Notes: a model not told the origin generated them from the sequence alone. A stretch of DNA of 64,000 nucleotides from Pristionchus mayeri (GCA_036245805.1 BTRK01000003.1:8308001-8372000); one strand, 5' to 3'. Positions 22,758 to 34,822 are shown, counted from the stretch's first letter. Translations and numbers: made by a program.

Positions 22758-25700
22758 GGGAACCCGAGCTTAATAACTTCTGTTTCAGACTGACTATGAA
22801 CGCAAATATTTTCAATTGTGATAGACTCTGAGAATTGCGATAGGTTTCAGAACCGTTTCAAATATCGAAGCTTATTTTTCCTGCTTTTCCTGTAGAGAGA
22901 AAATCTGGCATCTTGCCAGGTCAAATTTAATTACATTTCGCTTTCTCACTTTTCCCCGGCGAAAGGAATATTGTGCAATACTAGCAATGCAGAGTCTCCC
23001 TGTCTCTGAGTATGATCGACAAGGAGCGATACATAGGATATGATCAACGACTAAAACTCAAAAACCAACATCTCAGATACGCGTTCGTCCACATCGGCAT
23101 TTACCACATCGTCTTCAACGTCCTCACTCAGCTCATTCTGGGAATCCCGCTGGAACTCGTGCACCAGTGGAGGACTATATTAGTGTATATCGGAGGAATC
23201 ATCTCGGGTGAGCAAATGTTACATAACTGTCCATTATAATACCTGCCCTATCCAGTAGAAGTTAAAGGAGGAGTAAATTCAAATTTCAATTTTTGAAGCT
23301 ATCTTATGCACCGCCTAGAGCTCCACAACGATAAGAATCTCCGAAATTTTCACAATGATTTCTCCATTCCGAACAGAGTTATAGCTAATTGGCTGGGAGC
23401 CAGATCAGGGAAAGCTCAGGGAAGGGGGCGAGATAGCATGCGACTTTAAGAGAGTGCGTCTCTAGGTGGAACATATTCCAACCGGGCGCGAATTTGCATT
23501 TATTCCTCTTTAACTATACCCAGTGTGATGCTATTGGATCTAGTAATTCCGGAAATTGGCAAATTCATGTAGAAATCGTGTGGGAGGAATAATCTCGTGT
23601 GAGTGCAATAAAATATTACGTGAATAACATTGGTGAGAGAGCGAGGAAACATTTAATTCTCATGCACATGGATTCTTTTCGAGTGAGAAAACTAACACTC
23701 CAGATTCTAGCCTAATTTATGTTTCAAGAAGAGCTGAAAACGTGATGTGTTGGTTGATGTGCAATGTATCGTCCACACATGGTAAAAAATATAATTCAAA
23801 CTCATATGACGCCTATTCAGTGAAGCCTTCTCAAAACATTAATTTTGTTAGTCCTACAAAGTCCAATTATTTTCCTATTTTTTCTTACTGCATCTACAGT
23901 AATCCTATCCTCCCCTATCCTCTCCTATCCTCAGGTTCCCTCCTGGTCGCTGCAGTCGACCCGAAGGTGTACCTGGCTGGCGCATCGGGCGGAGTCTACG
24001 CCCTCCTCGCTGCTCCTCTCGCGGAATTGGTGAGTTTTTGTACAGAAAAGTCAAAATTAGTCGCTGCGGCGTTCTGCAAGAGTTACGCAATGACTGATTA
24101 TATCTCTCACTGAACTAACACCTTGGATGAGGAGCTCGATATATTTGGGTATACGAACGGTTAGAGATCTGATATTGTTTCGAAATACATAGTAGGAGAG
24201 GTCCCATGCAACTAATGTTCGTTGAGGGGCACTCAATTCAAATCCAGTAACTCCAGTATACTGTACGTAACCCTTTCCTGCAGTAACCCTATTATACAGT
24301 AACCCCAAATTCCAGATCATGAATTGGTCGGAGATGGAGTTCGCGCCCGTTCGCGCCCTTGCCCTCTTCATTCTCATCGGTTCTGATGCCGGAGTGGCAG
24401 TATACCAGCGGTACTTCCTCGATGAGCAGATCAATAAGGTATTCCTTCGAAATGAGGTATACGGTAGATCTCCTAATTGCACGCACTCGAGAGAAATAGG
24501 GTAGCAGTCGACCCCACACATCAATAGAAGCAGATGTCGAATAATGACTTATGAGCAATCAATATTTAATATCTACCGTAATCCTGCCGTAGTCCAGATC
24601 TCGTACGTCTCTCATATCGGCGGTTTCGTGGCCGGGATTCTGCTCGGAATCGTACTGCTGCGCAACTTCAGAAAGCACTGGTATGACACCGTCAAACATT
24701 AAGGAAAAAAACGATGTGATACCGCAAGAATTATGTGTTGAATAACCTCAAGTAATGATCGAGAACGACGATAAGATTATGTTCACCAGAATTTCGAATT
24801 TAAAAAATAATAATTGTTGTGATACGCGCTCATCAAGCAATAGTTATGTTTCATAAAATTTATGAAAATAATCAATGGTCGAGAGAATTTGTTGGTTACA
24901 CGATTCACAATATTTCAAAAGTATTCAAATCATACCAACATTCGATCGATTACTATTCGATACCGTACTTCTTCATTTCCATATTTCTAGCATTGCATTT
25001 TAATGTTGACAATGAAACCGCAATCGATTAATCCCCTCTACCGTAATCCTCCCTTTACAGATGGGAGCAGAAGGTGTGGTATGCTGCCCTTGTAGCCTAC
25101 ATTATCTTCTCTATCGTCTGCATTGTAATGATCATTGCACCGAAGGTCTTCTGATCTACTGGAATCGAAATTATCGATTGATTTTTCTATGACCGACCGT
25201 ATGATGATCGATTTATCTTGCTTTGTTTACTGTAACAAGAATGACTGAGTTCCCTTTCGCTTTCCCATTCAAGAACTTTCGACGATACTGATCCATCATC
25301 GATTTTATTGTCCGCATAATTTGTAATCTCTTTTTGTCTTCCTGAATTTTGATATCTCTACCATACACTGACGCTGATGATGCATTCCAATTGCGAATTT
25401 TGCCTTCTGATCTGCCTTTGGAAACTGTAACATGAGACTATCGATTTATTTTTTGGCATTCTCACGGAAGTCGATCACTTATTGTACATATCTCGATTGC
25501 TCATCTATCGTTGTCCTTTCTTACGCCTTCAAGCCTCACTGATTACATTCGAAAGTAGGGATAGCTTGAAGAGAAATAACTCTTTTAGTTCTTGTGTTCT
25601 CTGGCTTATCGGACCAGTGAGAAAGCAAGCATAACGAAAGGAGTCCTTTCTTGGAGCAATGGTCTTTCTTGGAGCAATGGTCAAATCGAGGAGAGTCAGA

Positions 25701-27030
25701 CCATTACTCCTTCCTTGCCAAGCCATCTCTGGTGCACCTATCTGTCTGTTTCATATCTCGTTAATTGTGAATTACGATTGCCAGTATTTTGTGCTTATTC
25801 TCCGTTGAAGATTACGATAAACATTCCACTACGCTCGATCCCGAATAGCAATTTGATGGTATAATTATTTCAAGCCTCCATGAATTAAAACATTGTTTAC
25901 ATTATTATCGTTCAGTGTTTTTATTAGGGATGGCTGCACAAGGAATGCCCTTCATCCAGCGTACTCTCTCACCGGTGAGACTGGTGGTAGAGTACACAGC
26001 ATGAATAGAGTCATCTGTATCAAAATCCACCATTTGCAATTGAATAATGCTAATTAGTTTCGAAAATACATTTCTAAAAACGACGCAGATGATCGGTCCT
26101 ATCTCGCCCAAGTCCCGCTACGAGATATCCTGCGAGAGTCAGAGCGAGTGCGTCAGCTGGAAGCGGCTCTTCCGGGCGGTGAGTGTGGACGACGATTACT
26201 AATTTGGCTCACGCTGTTAGAATTTTGACAAGGCGACGTTTTCTAATCGCACACACTACTGTTTATGCTGTATCAAAAGCAATAGTTATTTTTTCCTGAG
26301 CCGAGCCGCTACAATCGAATCAATCAACGGACGCTGAGCAGATCTTGAGTTATTCGTGAAACCTAAAGCATCCATCAATTATCTAGCATTTTATTCTGAT
26401 CATGGTTTGTAAATTCCTCCATGCGTATGAATCGCATCATAAGAATTGAGATAGGCGTATTGTGATGAGACCGCAAAATCCTTTGGTCGTACTAAATTGT
26501 ATGAACTCATCATTGGCCCTTGTCCTATCCTCAATCGACACCCTTCAATCTCTAATGAAATCTGGTCATCGGTCATCTCCCAATACCTTGCTCATCCCCT
26601 CCACTGCAAATACATAGAGTCATGCGGAATGCCACATTAACAAATTTGGCCTGGCGCCTAGCCAAGGGCGAGAGAGTACTCAAATTGAAGAGAGCAGGCG
26701 AGAGAGTGTATGATTCGAGGAGAGCACGCGGTATTCTTGCGGGCACGCCATGTCATCGCGGCGAAGGTCACTGTACTCTCTCCGAATGCCATACCCTCTC
26801 GCTTTGTCTGACTCTCTAGATTCTCCCCAATCCACACACGCTCTCGCTCTCTTTCGCCTCTCTGCGACGAGATAACATGCAGTTTGGAGAGAGTACGCTC
26901 GAATCTGCCATTGATGCGTGAAAACGGGCGGATGAATGACAGTGCAAATTATCGTAGGCTGAATGGGAAGGAGAATCACTGGTGAAATGGCAGGGAGGGG
27001 CAGTCAGGTGGGGTGTGGTAGCACATAATA

Positions 27031-27945
27031 TTAGGTTGGTGCAAAAGTCTTGCGGTTTTTTGATATTTTGCCTTCCATCTTCCTTTCAGTTTGACCGATG
27101 ACCTTTCGTATATTAATTAATAATGAGGCCTTACATACTCTTTCATATGCGCACCCTATCAGCATTGCCCAATCGGAGAGGCGAGAGCAGGACAAAGTTA
27201 AAATTGCGAAAATTTATCCATCGAAACCAACACATTTCTCAATATTATGTTTCCTCTGAAGCATGAATGATCAATTCCTTGTGGTTATATGAAGCTCCCA
27301 TCTTTACGCTATGCATACTTTTTCTCATTGATGATGGAAGTTACATCCTTTTGAGAAATGCATTGATCTATAAATGACTACACATTACATTTTTTATGTT
27401 GATTTCGCATATTTTTGAAAAATGAAAAATTCAAATTTTCTGAAACGAGAAAGGGGCAGGCGCCAATTTTCTTTTTTGAGAATAAAGCCTCTTGGTGGGT
27501 GAATATAACGCACTCGTAGTGAAGCCTGTATGCTTGGTTTTCGATGCAAAAAATGCGAACAAGTTACACGTAACCGGCGTCGACCGCTTATTTTCAATAG
27601 CATGTAATTCGGCCAAAACTTAATCGAGAGACAGTTGAAACATATTTTCTGAAAGGGTATACGCAATACTTCTCAGACATCAGTATGGGCAGGTTTCGTG
27701 AATTTTGCTAACAAATATTCAGTAAAATACATTTAATGGAAAATGTTGAGCATCACTTGCAATTGGGTTTATCATAATTTATTGTGTTGATTGCGATATC
27801 GGATTGAATGAAATGTGTGTATGTAAAGTACAAGCATACAACTAAATACTGATATAGTTTGTTAGTCATTGTGATTTGGGACGAGAGAATTATGATAGCT
27901 CAAAGTACGGACTCAAAAAACCGCAAGACTTTCGCACCAGCCTGA
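27031..27945. mobile_element. Non-autonomous mariner element, 915 bp
   Basis: Ends start TTAGGTTGGTGCAAAAGTCT and are repeated in inverse at 27921-27945 with three mismatches; TA flanks both ends. The terminus closely resembles ends of animal mariner elements of the Hsmar1/cecropia type (from memory). No transposase frame is visible. Confidence 0.8.
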
Positions 27946-28728
27946 TAGTAAAACCATGCACGGCCGTGCAAATTAGGCTGCGTTTGATTCTGTAAGGGAC
28001 TACAGATTTCAACATTAGACCAAGTCTAGATTTGATATTTGGCTTTGTCCCATTTTACTACGAGCCATGCAAGCTGCATCAGACTTGAGAATCCGCAGAT
28101 CTCATGATGCATCCGTGAAACTCAACTTTCCCACGCGAAGTCATTAGTGGTGAAATGACAGAGAGTAATAGCTGAATGGAGATTAGGACACGTACAGTGC
28201 AAGAAATCGGAATACCAATGAAATAATTGGGGTTAGATGCCGCCCGTTGGCTACTGCGGCTTTCTGCTGCGTGTAAAATAGCTAACATCGTTGAGATTTT
28301 GATTATTGAATTAGAGAAGCTGGGCAACATTGAACAGACATCTGAATTATCACTACATTTGAGATATACGTGAAACTCAAACTTATATTTAGGAAAATCA
28401 CCTTTATTGATTCACAGTACTGTTTTTTTTAAATATGTCTCGACAGAAATACCGACAATCCCCTGAGAGCAAAAATAATTGCCTTTAGCTGGTGAAAATT
28501 AAAATTTAAAGTTAAAAATGCGGGGTCATTTCATGCTGAAAAGAAGCAAAATGAGCAGCCTGAACTAAAAATGACCTGACATGACACAGAATGCGTCTGT
28601 TTTGACACAGAAAGTTTAAAAACCCTGAATTTAATAGCAATTCGACAATGAGCATCTTTTTTTTGAAAAGTTGCCAAATAGATGGATTTAATATTGAATT
28701 TAAATTGCCCTAAAACCTCAAATTCCAG
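27946..28728. other. Intron/intergenic sequence of rhomboid unit C
   Basis: No exon is recognised. The part near 28370-28490 is homologous to 20110-20220 in unit B, confirming that it is the intron before EF-hand exon 1. Confidence 0.4.
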
Positions 28729-31012
28729 TTCGACAAGGACCTCCAGCCAGGTACACCTTCGGGTCGACTGCAGCGACCAGAAGGGAACCTGAGGATAGGA
28801 GAGATTATGGAGTGGTTACTATACGATACAGACGGAGATCATAGCAATACTGTAGATACAGTTAAGTAAAATACAGAATTTATAGGCATCTTTTTTAATG
28901 TTAGCATACTTAATTATTTCAGAAAGCTTCATGAGTGGACTTTTGGGGCTTAATTTTTTCGCCAGTATAGGGAAACTCATTGCTCATCAACCAACACATC
29001 ACGTTTTCAGCTCTTCTTGAAACATAAATCAAGCTGTGGCGTTAGTTTTCTCACTTCAAAAGATTCCATGCTGATGAGAATTGAAAACTTCCTCGTATCT
29101 TTACCCATCTTATTCTCGTAACATTGCCATAAAGTAAACAGAGATGATTCCTCCAACACGATTTCTACATGGATTTGCCAACTTTCAGTGGAATTACAAC
29201 AAGCTTGGTCCGTCATTCACAGTTTACCATTCTATCAAGTGTATTCACCAATTTTACCTACTCACCCGAGATGATTCCTCCGACATAGACGAGAATGGTC
29301 TTCCACTGGTGCACAAGTTCCAGCGGGATTCCGAGAATAAGCTGTGTGAGGACGTTGAAGACGATGTGGTAGATGCCGATGTGGACGAAGGCGTATCTGA
29401 GATGGGATAGTTGGCCATTGATCTTTGTTCTTCAATTGTCGATGATTGGTCTTTCATCTTTGTACAATACGGAATTCTCGCGACGTTGCGGCGCTCTACG
29501 ACAGTTTTGCAATGTCGGACTCCCTTTATTTTGCGCGCTATCTCGTCAATCAGAGTGGTGAGAGCGAATACAGGATGACAAGAGCCAGTTTTTGCAATGG
29601 CATGACTAATCTGATTCGGTGATGTTTGGTCTTTGGATCTTTCTAACCGATTGCAGTAATGTTTCAATTTGTTCAGCGTCAAACGAACTGGTCACGCCTG
29701 TGTTTCACGAGGGCTATGTATTAATCGAAACGAGGAAGAAGCAATCTAGTCGGCGTGCTAGTAGCAAAATCAAAAACAATACATTTTTTTTCTCAAAGAC
29801 ATTCACCCTCTACATCTCAGAATCTTTGATGTTTGGAGATGAGCTTTCATGGTGATCTTTGACACATCACTCTTTTACTTTCGAACTCTCTGTCTCTCAA
29901 TTAAACGGGTAGTGAGAGCCATGAACCATAATCTGGCTAATCCATCGGCAGTGTAAAGCAACAACAACAACAACAAACAAACAAGCGATGACTCACGTGA
30001 AGAACCGCCAGACTTCCTCGAGTTTGTTAGGGGAGATGATGAGCGGAGATTGAATGGGCACGGGCTTGTTCACCTGAGTAAGGTAGGATTACTGTACGGG
30101 TGCCTTAATGTATCACAGGGCTACTATACTTATTGGAGCTTATCGAAAATATCTCCCTCTACATTCAATTTCCTCGGGGTAGAGCTGAAAATTTCGGCGC
30201 TTCTGCACAATCCCCGACATTGTTACAATTGAGAGTGAATTTACATAAACATTCCCTATTTGGATACGAATGTTCATGGTTTAATGGTTGCTTGCTTCGA
30301 GAGCCTGTAAACGGAAGAGAGTCAGACGATTGCTCTGCGCCAGGCGGAAAGTGAACAAAGGCATTGAAAAGGCGTCGAATATCAATTGCATCAGGCAATT
30401 TTCTATGGTTTACAAGAAGAAATGATTAAACCTCTCGTTTCTCGCTTACATCCAGTAATTCGAACCCCCATAGTGCTGATAGTTAAACCGTGATCAATCA
30501 ATAATCACTTCTCGTCAGCTGTCTAGCACAAAAATGGATAATTATCCCATAATTAATCGATAATCTCTCCTCGTCAGCTCACGCCCCCCAAAACTTCAAT
30601 ATAGTCCTAATTAATCAGTACTCACCCCCTCAGCCCTCCTGCAAGATAAATAGATGCAGGAGGGCTTCATAATCGTTCAATAATTGCAAGATAAATAGAT
30701 AATTACTTCATAATCGATCAATAATTGCACTTCTGGCAGCTCTCGCGCGAAGAAAATATCGATAATTCTATCAGCTCTCTCGCGCTAAGCGACTCCACCT
30801 CCGTCATGTCATCTTCCGCGCTGCTCAGATGGTCGTCCCGAAGAGCAAACGAGCCGAGCACTTTGATTACCTTCAGGTACAGTACCCTCTAGGTACCGTA
30901 ACCTATTCCTCATATCTCCTTGTTTAGACGACGGTAAGATAATGAAGGTAACTAGAGAAGAATAGGACCTTCACTTGCAACTGTCGTATCCCTACTGTAA
31001 TCACTCAGAATT

Positions 31013-31784
31013 TAAGAGACCCGCTCCCTAAGACTCGACCATATCAACCACCCCCCGGACACGTCCCAATGAGAACCCAAAGCCCATACTTGGTAGTTAG
31101 GAGGGTCTTGGGCCCGCATTGCACAAAATGACCCATATTTTATGTCACCGCCTAAGATGCGTGAGAAAATCCGCATGAAGTGCAAAAAAGTCGAAAATCG
31201 TATCTTCTAAATGGTAGAAGATGGACTTAGTTTCATATTTTCATTAACGTAGGAGTACTCTGAAACTTCTTGTTTTGATTGAATTCTGCATAACTTCAAA
31301 AATATTTTTCGGGAAAAAAATTTCGTATTTTTGATCTAGATCTCCCATTTCGAGTGGAATCCCATAGCTTTCATGCACACGTTGGAATACACTCGTACCT
31401 GTATTGAACCCACACTAAATTGGATACTCTCACTTTTTCAAAGTCTGGGGACACTCGAAATGGGAGATCTAGATAAAAAATACGAAATTTTTTTCCCGAA
31501 ATATTTTTGAAGTTATGCAGAATACAATCAAAACAAGAAGTTTCAGAGTACCCCTACGTTAATGAAAACATGAAACTAAGTCCATCTTCTACCATTTAGA
31601 AGATACGATTTTCGACTTTTTTGCACTTCATGCGGATTTTCTCACGCATCTTAGGCGGTGACATAAAATATGGGTCATTTTGTGCAATGCGGGCCCAAGA
31701 CCCTCCTAACTACCAAGTATGGGCTTTGGGTTCTCATTGGGACGTGTCCGGGGGGTGGTCGATTTTTACAGAGCAGGTCTCTTA
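31013..31784. mobile_element. Foldback element, about 770 bp
   Basis: Long arms beginning taagagacccgctcc (left) and their complement ending at 31784; the arms contain ccacccccCGGACACGTCC and cccatacttggtagttagg in both orientations. TA flanks the ends. It sits in the copy C intron before the first-helix exon. A second, half-length copy lies at 38779-39224. Confidence 0.75.
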
Positions 31785-32631
31785 AATCAAAATTACAGCA
31801 TCCCGTTGCTACAGTAACCTGAAGATTAAGATAACCTACCGTATATTTCCAGAAGTAGAAATGCTGTCCTCCTCCTCTCTTCATGCTGCTCATCTCGATC
31901 ATCCAAATCGCCATCTACGTCTACTACGTCGTCCAGAGCGGAGAGGGCGTCCAGGCGAGGATCTTAGCTGACATAGCTAGCCTTGGATGACATTATTCGG
32001 CTTCATTCTACTGTAGTGAATCACACAATACTTTAGTGAATCACAAATGAAATGGAGATCCTTCATAGGAGAGTGGATATTGGATTGTTAATGAAATTTG
32101 GCGCTTCTACACAATCCCGGACAAACATCGGAATCGTAAATTCTTATGCGTGCTAGTTCCTACTAAGGTAATTTACGGTATTCTAACAGATGTCTTGAAG
32201 CACTGTAGGATGAACATTCGTATCCAAATAGGGAAAGCTTTATATCCCTGGCACTCTTTTACTAGAGTACGGTTCTGTTTCACTGCAATGTAATTAACGA
32301 GAGAACGAAATGATGGCAATAAATTATTATCGCAAATAAAAGGTTTTAAACAGAGAGAAAAACGTTAGATTACGAGAAAATTACAGTAAACGACAAAAGG
32401 CAGCTACTAAGCTGCAACTCGGCCCTAAACTCACCAAAAATCTACCTGCAACTCAACGATAAACTAAAGATAAACTTCAAAAACAAAACGAACGAAGCAC
32501 AGAATTAAATATAAATAATTTAAGAACATCGGAAAATTGAAATGCACTAGATACTACGGTAATCAATTATGATGAATCATGAAGTGACTTTATTGTATCT
32601 TCTCTCCTATTCTCCGGAACGCGCCCCCTCC

Positions 32632-33621
32632 TCACCACGAGGAGCTCCCGCGACGATTCTGCTGCTGGCCATTCCATCCTCCTCTACCTCCTCTCACTCC
32701 ATTCCCAACTCCTCTTCTTCTGTCATTCCTTCCTCTGTTCATCACACCTCTTCCTCCCTGCATTCCCCCTCTTCCTCTCATCTCTCTTGCCACTCCATTC
32801 TGTACATCCCTCAGCCGCTCGGGGCATTCCATCTGCATATGTCCCGAACCGTTACAGTAATAACAGTCGATTTCTCTTCCCCGATTCGTCCTCAGGGACG
32901 AATCGTCTCTTCGAGCCCGTTTCGCTTCGGGTTCTTCATTCTTCTCTTGGGATGGCCACCAATCACCCGTTCCCTCCATCACAGCATGAACCAGCTGCTC
33001 GAAGTCTTCTTTCCCGAAGTCTCTCTTGATCAAAGGCGTCAACACAATGGGGATTCCATTGATTTGGAACCACTGCTGATGCCCATATCGTACTCTCTCT
33101 CCCGTATCTCCCTCGATCTCCTTCTCCATGAGCATGTCGCACATCGATTTGTGCATTGCCACTTCCCTCTTCTCTCCGTCCGACGAGACCAGGCTTGGCG
33201 CCAACACAATTCGAATCGAGGGCTCGGCTGTGGTTATCTGCTTCACCACCGCAGCGACCTCTTCCAGTCCCTCTCCATTCATGTTATTCGGGAGTACAAC
33301 CCATGTTTGTCTTCTATCCAGTCTGCCCTCACTCTCCAGTCTCTTCAATACTTCACTCCATCGACCTGGCGGTACGAGCTGCATTTCCAGGGTGGAGAAC
33401 GCTCCTCTCAAGTTGTCAATCGACGAAGACGACTCAACTATGATGAGCGAGGGAAGGCACTTCTCGGCTGCATCAGAGTAGTCCCCCCCCCCCCCGACGA
33501 GCGCACGAGAGAGGATACCGCTCAACTCCGGTGCTTCTCCCTCCACTACCAATGTCGATTCATCGGGTATCTGCTGCATTTCTTCCGCTCGATGAACACA
33601 TCCACCTCCATAAGCATCCAT
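32632..33621 (-). CDS. Gag-like/nucleocapsid-like protein with CCHC knuckle and RGG tail (retroelement remnant)
   Basis: A 329-codon minus-strand frame, TAA-free throughout. The C-terminal third has a KRARR basic patch, one zinc knuckle CYYCNGSGHMQMEC (CX2CX4HX4C), then an Arg/Gly-rich tail (GRGGMQGGRGVMNRGRN). The upstream two thirds alternates strands and helices, with LIIVESSSSIDNLRGAF and TWVVLPNNMNGEGLEEVA; the spacing recalls SGNH/GDSL-hydrolase-like domains, but the catalytic residues cannot be assigned, so this is speculation. Its position just downstream of an integrase frame on the same strand ties it to a retroelement, although Gag is normally upstream of integrase. A host RNA-binding gene is the alternative. 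Confidence 0.55.
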   Translation of the reverse strand: MDAYGGGCVHRAEEMQQIPDESTLVVEGEAPELSGILSRALVGGGGDYSDAAEKCLPSLIIVESSSSIDNLRGAFSTLEMQLVPPGRWSEVLKRLESEGRLDRRQTWVVLPNNMNGEGLEEVAAVVKQITTAEPSIRIVLAPSLVSSDGEKREVAMHKSMCDMLMEKEIEGDTGERVRYGHQQWFQINGIPIVLTPLIKRDFGKEDFEQLVHAVMEGTGDWWPSQEKNEEPEAKRARRDDSSLRTNRGREIDCYYCNGSGHMQMECPERLRDVQNGVAREMRGRGGMQGGRGVMNRGRNDRRRGVGNGVRGGRGGWNGQQQNRRGSSSW

Positions 33622-33657
33622 GAATCAAGAGAGATCTCCTTCCTTTCTCTCAATCTC

Positions 33658-34672
33658 CTAGGAATCTCCATATTCCCCCATGTCGACTTTTCTCTTCTCA
33701 TATCCAGTAGCTTGGCAACTTCCCGCATCGTGCTCACAATACACCGCAAATGGTAGGGCATCCTCCCACTCAGAAACATCAGAAACAATCCTCCGAAGAT
33801 TCTCTAGGATTGTTCGATTCATCCTCTCAGTAACTCCGTTCGCCCTACTGTGATAAGGAAGCGTTGTTTTTCGCTCAATCACCAACAGTTTCTGAATCTC
33901 ATCCATGATCTGGTTGACGAACTCTCCTCCATTATCAGACAGGATACACTCCACATACACTACATACACTACATACATACATACATACATACATACATAC
34001 ATACACTGGGACACGTCCTCCTTCCAATACCCTTCTGTCAACCACATTCTCGCTACCGTATCCGCCTTCTTCTCCTTCACTACATAAGCACATGCATTCT
34101 TAGTGAACAGATCAACCACAGTCAAAATATATCTCCCTCCTCGTACTCCCTTCTCCATCACTATCAAATCCACTCCAACTATCTCCATCGGCCTCGTAAC
34201 TATTCTCGGCTTCAGTGGAGGTATGAACTTCTTCTGTGCATTCACGAGAGTGCATTTCTAGGACTTATTCACCCAAGAAGGAATATCTCTCAGCATCGTT
34301 CCCCAATACACCTCCTTCCTCATCATTTCGAACAATCTCTTTGCTCCCATGTGTCCTACCAACGGATTTTCATGCACATCCATTACCAACTTCTTCCTCA
34401 CTTCTTCTGGCACATACAATCTCTCTTCGTGATCTTCTCCGATAATATTGAGCAAACCCTCTCTCACAGTGCAATCTTCCCTCGCAATTTTCTTATTCGT
34501 CTGGGGTATCGTGTATTCATCTCCCTCCCTCGATCCACCTTTCTCAATCCTTTCTACCATCACTCTCGCCCACTCATCTTTATCCTGCTCCTTCTTCCAT
34601 TCCTCCAATATTTTCTCTTTCTTTTCCTTCTCCTCTCTTTCTCTCTTCTCATTCTGATCTCTTTCAAAAAAT
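33658..34672 (-). pseudogene. Ty3/gypsy-like integrase (H2C2 finger and DDE core), broken
   Basis: Minus strand. From 34608 to 34258 the frame contains VHENPLVGHMGAKRLFEMM, the histidine half of an H2C2 integrase finger, and then a TAG next to where the first finger cysteine should be. From 34245 to 33658 the catalytic core follows: GVDLIV with first Asp, SDNGGEF with second Asp and GVTERMNRT with the Glu. A (TACA)n repeat at 33953-34003 lies inside the core and adds a CMYVCMYVCMYV run. The C-terminal part drifts out of frame near 33700. No reverse transcriptase, protease or LTR was found upstream; above 34672 a stop closes the frame. The element is defective. Confidence 0.75.
33953..34003. 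repeat. (TACA)n microsatellite inside integrase frame
   Basis: Tandem catac/tacactacat units that stay open in the minus-strand reading frame. Confidence 0.9.
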
Positions 34673-34780
34673 TTTTAAAATTTTTTGCAGATTTTAGTAG
34701 CCTTTTTGAGATCTTCTTTTTGAGATCATGATCTTCTTTCTCCTCACATAATAATTATCCATTGATTTCAAAAAAAAAAT

Positions 34781-34822
34781 GTATCCTTTGGAAAACAGTA
34801 AATGTATCCTTTGGAAAACAGT
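34781..34822. repeat. Tandem duplication of about 21 bp
   Basis: The unit aatgtatcctttggaaaaca occurs twice in direct succession. Confidence 0.85.

Larger units (their letters stand above)
18922..25154 (+). pseudogene. Rhomboid copy B: EF-hand exons and Ser/His exons present, middle exons missing
   Basis: Exons: 18922-19011 (MSGPISPKFRYEMSCEG), 20701-20772 (EF-hand loop DKDHDGFISAAE), 21371-21442 (second loop DMNKDNMIDFAE), 23077-23207 (NVLTQLILGIPLELVHQW), 23935-24029 (catalytic AGASGGVYALL), 24316-24438, 24598-24680 (catalytic His in SHIGGFVAG) and 25061-25154. The domain order, two EF-hands then a rhomboid core, matches RHBDL2/3-type rhomboids. The start is placed at the ATG right after ttcgcag, because an upstream in-frame ATG is not conserved in copy C. 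The exons carrying the first membrane helix and following loop (present in A and C) are absent between 21442 and 23077. The junction 24680|25061 reads TG|A, a stop before the last helix, where copy A has AG|A (Arg). Probably a pseudogene, though it keeps the catalytic dyad. Confidence 0.7.
26089..31977 (+). pseudogene. Rhomboid copy C: scrambled copy with an inverted block
   Basis: Plus-strand pieces: 26089-26178 (exon 1, ATG after gacgcag), 28729-28740 (only the first four codons of EF-hand exon 1, FDKD), 30829-30876 (MVVPKSKRAEHFDYLQ) and 31853-31975 (first membrane helix exon; its second codon is TAG, where copy A has TAC, and its donor GT is gone). Minus-strand pieces: 29997-30073 (VNKPVPIQ exon), 29266-29396 (YAFVHIGIYHIVFN exon) and 28741-28790 (start of the catalytic-serine exon). 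Thus about 28741-30130 is inverted relative to the rest, with one breakpoint inside a coding exon. Introns and flanks are homologous to copies A and B. This copy cannot be expressed as one rhomboid. Confidence 0.7.

Noticed and set aside
32569..33756. Long plus-strand open frame of 395 codons
   Set aside because: It is the antisense shadow of the minus-strand CCHC/RGG and integrase frames; composition is Ser/His/Leu-rich without motifs.
33850..34731. Plus-strand open frame of 293 codons
   Set aside because: Antisense shadow of the integrase frame, inflated by the (TACA)n repeat and C/T-rich sequence.
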